Shown here one piece after another: positions 27,503-32,455 of a DNA stretch of 32,455 nt. This DNA is from Streptococcus oralis (lineage in GTDB: Bacteria; Bacillota; Bacilli; Lactobacillales; Streptococcaceae). The notes beneath the pieces were generated by a model that worked only from the letters and a program-made list of their open reading frames with translations, was not told the origin of the DNA and did not search any database. Each line of letters opens with the position of its first letter. The first letter of the stretch is position 1. The stretch lies in the NCBI RefSeq assembly GCF_001579175.1, contig NZ_KQ970759.1, positions 707,737 through 740,191 of the forward strand. Reading direction: 5' to 3'. Position numbers and translations under genes: made by a program.

Positions 27503-28132
27503 TCACAATTCAATGACTCGATGGCACTGTTCGGCCACATAGGCATCGTGGGTAACGATAATGACCGTTTTACCTTCCTTGTTCATATCTAAGAGAAAGT
27601 TCAAAACCAAATCTCGATTTTCAGGATCTAGAGAACCGGTTGGTTCATCTGCTAAAAGGAGCTGGCTGGGTTTTAAAATGGCTCTAGCAACTGCGATTCG
27701 CTGCTGTTCCCCTCCAGATAACTCTGAAACCTTTTGATGTAGAATTAATGGCAACCCCACTCTCTCTAAAATTTCTTCTATCTTTTTGACTTTGTCCTTC
27801 TTGGATAATTTTACATACTTTAGAGCGAGCATGAGATTATACTCTACCGTTTCATTATCAATCAGAGCAAAGTTTTGAAACAGATAGGAGATATGTTCGC
27901 GGATAATCGCTTGCGACTTAACAGAATTGACAGGTACATTTTGCTGACCGAAAATTTCATAATGTCCACTGTAATCGCCATCTATCAAACCCAAAAGATT
28001 TAACAAGGTTGACTTGCCACTGCCACTTTTCCCAACAATGGCAACTAAATCTCCTTGGTTAATTTTTAGAGATAAGTTCTCCAAAATAACTTTTTCCCCA
28101 ATGGTTTTCGTAACATTTTCCAACTTTATCAT
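27503..28132 (-). CDS. ABC transporter ATP-binding protein of the lactococcin-972-type locus
   Basis: A 209-aa ATPase with Walker A GKSGSGKST (34-42), Q-loop in YLFQNF, signature LSGGEQQR (138-145), Walker B LLLADEPTGSLD (158-169) and H-loop VTHD. It groups with MacB/LolD-like ATPases that pair with FtsX-type permeases. Its ATG overlaps the stop of the permease gene (ATGA), so the two form one complex. In lactococcin-972-type loci this pair is thought to act in immunity or export. It is the last gene before a strong terminator. Confidence 0.92.
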   Translation of the reverse strand: MIKLENVTKTIGEKVILENLSLKINQGDLVAIVGKSGSGKSTLLNLLGLIDGDYSGHYEIFGQQNVPVNSVKSQAIIREHISYLFQNFALIDNETVEYNLMLALKYVKLSKKDKVKKIEEILERVGLPLILHQKVSELSGGEQQRIAVARAILKPSQLLLADEPTGSLDPENRDLVLNFLLDMNKEGKTVIIVTHDAYVAEQCHRVIEL

Positions 28133-30237
28133 AAGTGATCCCCTTTCAATAACTGCACTACATTTCGTTTTTCCATCTTAGAACCCAAGAAAAGCACAAA
28201 CAGGATATCTAAGCCTGTAAATCCTGCAAAAAGTAGGAGCGGGAAAAGTGCCTGTGTAAAGAATAGCAAAATCATAAAAGGAAGGCTATAAACAGCTAAT
28301 AGAAGACCCAGCAAGGAGCGATACCGATCTATCAATTTCCAGCCCATAAACTTCTTGGTGATAATATCTGTTCGCTTCAATAAGAAAGTTGTTACTAGTA
28401 AGAAGTAGGAAATCATCATACTAAGAAGACCAACCAAAGCAAAGAGTATATTGAAATTCCGAACAGCATCTCGATAAGAATCTACTTTATCTTGTTGAAT
28501 GACTTGAATAGATGAAAATTTTAAATAATTCCCATCTGATAATTTCTCAACTAACGCTGTCACCTCTTTTTGATGTTGAGCCGTATTTTCGATTTTAATC
28601 GGGTTATTTAAACCTGTTGTAGACAGGGAGGCTTTTTCATCCCACATCATATCGGAATCATTGACCAAGCTAATAATTGGATTGTAGAGATTTTCCTTTC
28701 GCTTCTCGTTATAGGGGAAGAATGACCAATCACCTTCATAGTAAGCAATCTCGATATCCATCTCCTCTATCGTTCGTTTTTGCTGCTCTTCATACTTCAT
28801 AGAAAGATAGGCAATTAATTTCCCCAAGAGCTGATTTTTATCTTCTTCACCTTTCGTACTTGCTGGCATCAAAATAACTTTTTTAGTGCCGGTATCGGGT
28901 AACTTGAATCCCTTGCTCTTTAGAAAATTGCGATTAGCATAGTAAACATCCACCGTATCTGTTAACTGATATTGCTGAATTTGTTCTGATTTGACAAAAT
29001 TTTTTACAGGAAGACTGCTACTTTGCACATAGCCCGCCTGCGTTTTTTCTACCAAATCCAGATAAAATCGATAGAAATAATCCACTGCCTGCCCTGAGCC
29101 TGCCAACTGCTCTTGCCACAGGTTATCATTGAGTTGGAAAGTTTCCAAGGTCAGATAATTTCCTTGACTGATCCACTGTTTCTGGTAATCCAACTCTTTG
29201 TTTTCTTGCTCCAAACTTTTCCCCACCCCAATCAGTAAAACTGTCAGTAAAATGGTGGTTCCAATTTTCATCAAATAATTAAAGAGTAAACCAAATTTGA
29301 AAGATGAAAAACCTTTCAGCAAAGAGCTGATTGTCATTTTTTGAATTAAGAGATAAGTCAACCAACTGATAAAGAGATAAAGCTGCAAAAGCAAAAAATG
29401 AGACAACCACAGCATAGGGAACAAATCTTTTGGCTTGTAATCAAGTAAGAAAAACACACCTAGATTGATCACAAGCGCCCCACCTAGGAGGAGGTAGAGG
29501 TTGCCTTTTACAACATCAGCTAAAACAGCCCGATCTTGAAAACCAAGTAATTTTTGTACCCCAACTCTTTTCATCTCCATCATCGGTTGATACACTGTCA
29601 CTAACACAAGAAGTAAAATAGCCAAGACAAAAACAATGGCAGATAAAAGCAAATCTCGATTTATGACTTCCACTGCACTTTTATAGGTCGGCTCTAGCAA
29701 GGTAGCCTGGTCTATCTTGAAAAAATCGCTCCATTTCTGTACAATCCTATCCTTGTCCATCTCTTGTGTAGAAGTTATCGTATAGCGACCATTTAAACTA
29801 CGAGATGTATCCTTGATATAGGTTTGAAAAGTCATAAGCTGAATAGGCTTGGCTTTTAGAAAAGTCGGAATCGTACCAAGTTTATTGGAAATTTCTTTAT
29901 TACTGTATACTCCCTCACCATCTGTGGTAAAATCAAGAGAAGAAATCCCAAACTCTTGGTAGGGGAAGGTATCTTTATCAAAAACACCAGACTTGACCAC
30001 CTCATCACCACTGTCTGTTTTGATAATGGAGACTTTGTACTCCTTTGATACATCCTCAAAAAATCGAAGAACAGATACTGCAGGTTCATTAATATCTTTC
30101 AAATACAAATCCAAAGAATCTACAGTCTTTCCCATTTCCCGAATCCGCACCACTTCTCGTGTGTAGTTTATATTAAAAACAAAAAAAGTGGTACACAAAA
30201 GCAGGAGTAACATACAGAAATTACTGATTTTTTTCAT
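28129..30237 (-). CDS. Bacteriocin-associated integral membrane permease (DUF1430 type)
   Basis: A 702-aa permease with one N-terminal TM (about 7-25), a long extracytoplasmic domain (about 26-195), a TM cluster at about 196-345, a second extracytoplasmic domain (about 345-590) and C-terminal TMs (about 593-690). It resembles the 'bacteriocin-associated integral membrane protein' family found next to lactococcin-972-like genes, with FtsX-like ends. Ribosome site GGAGG. It lies directly downstream of the broken bacteriocin gene and overlaps its ATPase gene by 4 nt. It is intact although the adjoining bacteriocin gene is not, which fits a retained immunity role. Confidence 0.87.
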   Translation of the reverse strand: MKKISNFCMLLLLLCTTFFVFNINYTREVVRIREMGKTVDSLDLYLKDINEPAVSVLRFFEDVSKEYKVSIIKTDSGDEVVKSGVFDKDTFPYQEFGISSLDFTTDGEGVYSNKEISNKLGTIPTFLKAKPIQLMTFQTYIKDTSRSLNGRYTITSTQEMDKDRIVQKWSDFFKIDQATLLEPTYKSAVEVINRDLLLSAIVFVLAILLLVLVTVYQPMMEMKRVGVQKLLGFQDRAVLADVVKGNLYLLLGGALVINLGVFFLLDYKPKDLFPMLWLSHFLLLQLYLFISWLTYLLIQKMTISSLLKGFSSFKFGLLFNYLMKIGTTILLTVLLIGVGKSLEQENKELDYQKQWISQGNYLTLETFQLNDNLWQEQLAGSGQAVDYFYRFYLDLVEKTQAGYVQSSSLPVKNFVKSEQIQQYQLTDTVDVYYANRNFLKSKGFKLPDTGTKKVILMPASTKGEEDKNQLLGKLIAYLSMKYEEQQKRTIEEMDIEIAYYEGDWSFFPYNEKRKENLYNPIISLVNDSDMMWDEKASLSTTGLNNPIKIENTAQHQKEVTALVEKLSDGNYLKFSSIQVIQQDKVDSYRDAVRNFNILFALVGLLSMMISYFLLVTTFLLKRTDIITKKFMGWKLIDRYRSLLGLLLAVYSLPFMILLFFTQALFPLLLFAGFTGLDILFVLFLGSKMEKRNVVQLLKGDHL

Positions 30238-30260
30238 AAAGATACCTCCAATAAAGTTCT

Positions 30261-30281
30261 CCCTCTCCTAATAGGAGAGGG
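30261..30281. repeat. Perfect 10-bp hairpin between bacteriocin remnant and permease
   Basis: CCCTCTCCTA and TAGGAGAGGG flank a single base. No T-tract follows on the minus strand, so it may be an mRNA processing or stability hairpin rather than a full terminator. Confidence 0.7.
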
Positions 30282-30291
30282 AAAATTCCAC

Positions 30292-30566
30292 TTAAAATCC
30301 ATAGAAATATTCTAATCCTGTTGGCGGAATCTTTGTGAGGGAAGCTTGAGCCCAAACCTAGGGAGCTTCACGCTCCTTAGAGATTCTACTACCATGTCGG
30401 ACCGTTGCTGTATGAGATCGAGTAGAATGTAAATAATCAGAATATCCAAAAGTTCCTGTCCAACCTACTCCATAATTCCATTGACCACCATCAACCCATA
30501 CTGCTAAAGCATTTGTAGTAGCAAGCAAACCGCATGCCATTACGGTTGCTACACCATTTTTTTCAT
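30292..30566 (-). pseudogene. Broken lactococcin-972-family bacteriocin gene
   Basis: A frame encoding ALAVWVDGGQWNYGVGWTG, YSDYLHSTRSHTATV and, after a stop, VWAQASLTKIPP has the signal-peptide, glycine/tryptophan-rich and VWA-x-A features of lactococcin 972. Two lesions are visible. First, the ATG at 30566 followed by seven A's is out of frame with the rest of the signal peptide; one more A would restore it. Second, TAG at 30358-30360 replaces the glycine expected before VWA. With both repaired the product would be 91 aa, the length I recall for the lactococcin 972 precursor. The frame is open to TAA at 30292. A short product from ATG 30540 would have a 13-residue leader and no ribosome site. 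It sits upstream of the matching permease and ATPase. Confidence 0.78.
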
Positions 30567-30577
30567 ATTTGCTTCAT

Positions 30578-30583
30578 ATTATA
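30578..30583 (-). promoter_or_regulatory. -10 element of the bacteriocin remnant
   Basis: TATAAT on the minus strand with a poor -35. The start site would fall about 5 nt before the ATG at 30566, so the transcript would be nearly leaderless, which is unusual for this group. Confidence 0.4.
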
Positions 30584-30667
30584 CAGTATTTTCAGAAAAA
30601 AAAGATAGAATTATTCATTTGTAAACATCGAAGTTCTGTTCTTTAAACAAGATTGATTATAACATTT

Positions 30668-30705
30668 TTTGAAGAATACAAGGGAGTCCCATATTGACTC
30701 CCTTG
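30668..30705 (-). terminator. Terminator-like hairpin behind the secreted-protein operon
   Basis: CAAGGGAGTC (30679-30688) and GACTCCCTTG (30696-30705) form a 10-bp stem with a 7-nt loop. On the minus strand it is followed by TATTCTTC, a weak T-tract. Nothing else is seen in 30584-30761. Confidence 0.6.
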
Positions 30706-30761
30706 ATTTGAAAAATATTTTAACTATTATCTTTATTCTTAAAACTAGAAATTGTAATATA

Positions 30762-31382
30762 TTACCACATTCGTTTGATTTCTTCTCTATAAGCGACCTT
30801 ATATCTCATTGCTGCATCATAGTAAAAATGGTAACAGTATTTGTAAAATTGATACCCTTTTCGATAGTATCTGTTTAGTTTTACATACATGCCCGGAGCT
30901 CCTTGTCCTAATAAGGCATCTAATATTGAACCAATACCAATCGCAGGGGTTAAATAAGGGATTAGAGCAGAAATAACACCTAGCAATACTGTACGACCTC
31001 TATTTTGAAAGTCAATATTATAAGTATGTGTATCAAGATAATACCAAGTAGTAGCTGATCTCGCCATAACAGGCTGTTCAGTTGACTGCTCTTCATCTTT
31101 ACTTACTTGAACCATACTATCAAATTCATCTGAGGTTAGTTCTAAGACCCCATCAATAAAAACATTGTGTTCGTCATCAATATATACTTTTGACACCGTT
31201 CCATCTTCGTTTGTGATTGCTAGATTATGTGAATCTACAACACGAACATACGACGGATTGGATTGAAAATCAGACGTTGTCAAATTAGATTTGCTATTCA
31301 TAGCAGATTCTAAAGCTAAAGCCGTTGGAGAGAATATATTAAGAAAAATTATGGTCAAAAGAAACAGAGAACATTTTTTCAT
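30762..31382 (-). CDS. Secreted protein of unknown function, candidate effector (206 aa)
   Basis: A Sec signal peptide is clear (residues 1-23, cleavage after about TALA). Residues 45-95 form a small acidic domain (VRVVDSHNLAITNEDG, VYIDDEHNVFIDGVLELT). After MARSA (106-110) the rest changes character: a hydrophobic, Gly/Pro-containing stretch at 131-158, then a basic tail with at least ten tyrosines between 166 and 198, ending KRMW. A propeptide followed by a membrane-active C-terminal part would fit a toxin or bacteriocin, but I recognise no family and this is inference. It starts 9 nt after a 61-aa two-helix membrane protein, a possible partner. The operon lies downstream of a WxW-type peptide and a divergent Rgg gene. 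Confidence 0.8.
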   Translation of the reverse strand: MKKCSLFLLTIIFLNIFSPTALALESAMNSKSNLTTSDFQSNPSYVRVVDSHNLAITNEDGTVSKVYIDDEHNVFIDGVLELTSDEFDSMVQVSKDEEQSTEQPVMARSATTWYYLDTHTYNIDFQNRGRTVLLGVISALIPYLTPAIGIGSILDALLGQGAPGMYVKLNRYYRKGYQFYKYCYHFYYDAAMRYKVAYREEIKRMW

Positions 31383-31391
31383 TTTGCAAAC

Positions 31392-31577
31392 CTACTTTCT
31401 TATAAAATATTTAATGACAACATAACTAATAGGGAATGTTAACAGTATCAAAAATATAATTTGAATCTTATAAATATCTGGTTGAAAAAATGAAATATAA
31501 CAACCCGTCAACAACAATCCCATGAAAACGACACCAAAAATAAAATCAACTATATAGTCATTTTTATTTCTTTTCAA
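31392..31577 (-). CDS. Small two-TM membrane protein, TTG start (61 aa)
   Basis: A perfect AGGAGGTGA is placed 8 nt before the TTG at 31577. The in-frame GTG at 31586 lies inside that ribosome site and cannot be the start. The product begins with a basic stretch (KRNKNDY), has TM segments at about 9-29 and 38-57 and ends with the basic KYFIRK. Size and topology resemble small immunity or chaperone-like membrane proteins of bacteriocin operons; I recognise no family. It is the first gene of a two-gene operon with the secreted 206-aa protein and has its own extended -10 promoter. Confidence 0.75.
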   Translation of the reverse strand: MKRNKNDYIVDFIFGVVFMGLLLTGCYISFFQPDIYKIQIIFLILLTFPISYVVIKYFIRK

Positions 31578-31622
31578 AAATATCACCTCCTAGCACTATA
31601 CAAATCTAACACCAATTGGCTA

Positions 31623-31653
31623 ATGATAGCACATTACGTCTCTATATGTCGTA
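31623..31653 (-). promoter_or_regulatory. Promoter and dyad of the 61-aa/206-aa operon
   Basis: TGC-TATCAT (extended -10 at 31623-31628) with ACGACA about 18 nt upstream on the minus strand. The -35 lies in a 21-bp partial palindrome, TTACGTC-TCTATAT-GTCGTAA (31633-31653). That is the place where Rgg-type activators usually bind, but regulation is not shown. Confidence 0.5.
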
Positions 31654-31687
31654 AGCTCCCTCCTCTCTTGATTAAATAACTAGCGCA

Positions 31688-31774
31688 TTATATTGGCCAA
31701 TTCCACGGAAACTGTGAAGCTAAGGTGACCAAGAATGCAAAAAAGACCAAAAAGCGAAATACTTTTTTATCCAT
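31688..31774 (-). CDS. Short WxW-type peptide pheromone precursor (28 aa)
   Basis: The ATG at 31774 follows AGGAG at ideal spacing. The product starts MDKK, has a hydrophobic, Phe-rich core (RFLVFFAFLVTLAS) and ends QFPWNWPI. Basic N-terminus, hydrophobic middle and a short aromatic C-terminus with a Trp-x-Trp motif are the hallmarks of Rgg-associated pheromones of the WxW group (RtgS-like). It is divergent from an Rgg-family gene, the usual pairing. By analogy the C-terminal 7-10 residues would be exported, cleaved, re-imported by the Ami/Opp permease and bound by the Rgg. Below usual gene-calling length, it would be missed by most annotation. Confidence 0.75.
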   Translation of the reverse strand: MDKKVFRFLVFFAFLVTLASQFPWNWPI

Positions 31775-31802
31775 AATGTTTCTCCTATCTTTTTATAGCT
31801 AT

Positions 31803-31830
31803 ATTATAACTCTTTTTCTTAACGCCAAAG
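31803..31830 (-). promoter_or_regulatory. Promoter of the WxW peptide gene
   Basis: TATAAT at 31803-31808 on the minus strand, placing the start about 22 nt before the ATG. No -35 match is present 16-18 nt upstream (TCTTTG). This is consistent with dependence on an activator such as the neighbouring Rgg. Confidence 0.55.
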
Positions 31831-31871
31831 ATTTTTGTTTGCTTTTTCACAAATTTATTTTAGATTTCTTT

Positions 31872-31899
31872 TTTACTTTTTATACTACTATGATACAAT
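31872..31899 (+). promoter_or_regulatory. Promoter of the Rgg-family gene
   Basis: TTTACT, 16 nt, TACAAT with TGA before it (extended -10). Divergent from the peptide promoter; the two -10 elements are about 85 bp apart. Confidence 0.65.
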
Positions 31900-31954
31900 A
31901 TTTTTAATCAGTTTCTATTTTCTGTTAACTTTTTTCACGAACAAGGAGGAGAAC

Positions 31955-32455
31955 ATGCGCTATGATTTCGGAAAAGTATATAAAGACATCCGTGAGTCAA
32001 AAGGATTAACCCAAGAAGATGTCTGTGGTAGCGTCCTTTCCAGAACCAGCCTATCAAAAATCGAAAGCGGGAAAACAACTCCTAAATATGAGAATATGGA
32101 GTTTCTTCTCCGACAAGTCAATATGAGTTTTGAAGAGTTTGAATATATCTGTCAACTTTATCAACCAAGTCAACGCACAGAAATTATGCAAACCTATCTC
32201 AATATGAGCTCAATCCTAGGGACTAGTGAACTCGAAAAACTATTTCAAAAATGTCAAGACTACCTCAAAACTCACCACGATCTCCCCATCAAAGAGATAC
32301 GAGATATGCTAGAAATTGTTATCTATACCCGCCAAAATGGGACTAAAAAACTGTCAATCGAAGTTAACAATACTGTAAAGAAGCTATGGAAGAAGATAGA
32401 AAAGCAGGACACTTGGTACGAGAATGACTTAAAAATTCTCAATACCATTCTCTTT
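31955..32455 (+). CDS. Rgg-family transcriptional regulator, cut by the window end
   Basis: The ATG at 31955 has AAGGAGGAG upstream and 167 codons stay open to the last base. Residues 5-60 are an XRE helix-turn-helix (FGKVYKDIRESKGLTQEDV; SRTSLSKIESGKTTP), followed by helical repeats typical of the Rgg/RRNPP peptide-binding domain; full members are about 280-290 aa, so the C-terminal part is missing. Divergence from a WxW-type peptide gene marks it as the likely receptor, similar in logic to RtgR/RtgS. Likely targets are the peptide gene itself and the adjoining operons, by analogy. Confidence 0.85.
   Translation, partial: MRYDFGKVYKDIRESKGLTQEDVCGSVLSRTSLSKIESGKTTPKYENMEFLLRQVNMSFEEFEYICQLYQPSQRTEIMQTYLNMSSILGTSELEKLFQKCQDYLKTHHDLPIKEIRDMLEIVIYTRQNGTKKLSIEVNNTVKKLWKKIEKQDTWYENDLKILNTILF

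Noticed and set aside
30358-30540. The 60-codon ORF from ATG 30540 as an intact short bacteriocin gene
   Set aside because: It has no ribosome site and a truncated signal peptide, and homology-like sequence continues on both sides. A disrupted longer gene explains it better.

Overview
The window reads as chromosome of a mitis-group Streptococcus (S. pneumoniae, S. pseudopneumoniae or S. mitis type). The base composition is AT-rich, Shine-Dalgarno sites are strong, extended -10 promoters are common, and many proteins look near-identical to pneumococcal ones I recall (TCS07, MnmA, RnjA, MetQ). The gene order is the reverse complement of the pneumococcal region around nrdI to argG. The species is an inference. 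pspA, which I recall lying beside mnmA in S. pneumoniae, is absent here, which favours a non-pneumococcal relative.

Layout. 1-620: a structured, terminator-ended non-coding stretch and a small membrane-anchored protein. 622-6019: nrdI, a membrane protein, a YesMN-type two-component operon (DUF624 protein, kinase, regulator) and, divergently, an MptD-type ECF substrate-binding membrane component. 6048-12252: the methionine uptake operon metQ-M20 peptidase-metN-metI with a perfect MET-box, a second amino-acid-binding lipoprotein, and azlCD. 12393-14853: a lipoprotein, a CPBP (CAAX-like) membrane protease and an Rgg/MutR-type regulator without an obvious partner peptide. 14950-17067: tsaB-rimI-tsaD (tRNA t6A synthesis plus an acetyltransferase). 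17068-17872: an 805-bp gene-poor gap holding a possible 59-aa ORF and a convincing promoter/structured RNA/terminator unit. 17873-19787: rpoY-rnjA. 19827-23466: mnmA, then nudix-mnmG. 23467-23836: a repeat-rich mnmA leader with a MITE-like element. 23837-27274: arginine-binding lipoprotein-argG-argH operon behind an ARG-box-like site.

27503-32455 is accessory and is the most interesting part. At its right edge an Rgg-family regulator (cut by the window end) is divergent from an unlisted 28-codon peptide gene. That peptide is basic and hydrophobic and ends in FPWNWPI, i.e. a Trp-x-Trp (WxW) motif like the pheromones of the RtgR/RtgS class. Downstream of the peptide, on the same strand, lie a 61-aa membrane protein (TTG start, perfect ribosome site), a 206-aa secreted protein of unknown function, a broken lactococcin-972-type bacteriocin gene, and the permease and ATPase that normally accompany such bacteriocins. 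The best candidate for an undescribed system is therefore a WxW-pheromone/Rgg circuit controlling a two-gene secreted-effector/membrane-partner operon, next to a decaying bacteriocin locus. The regulatory link is inferred from arrangement and promoter dyads only.
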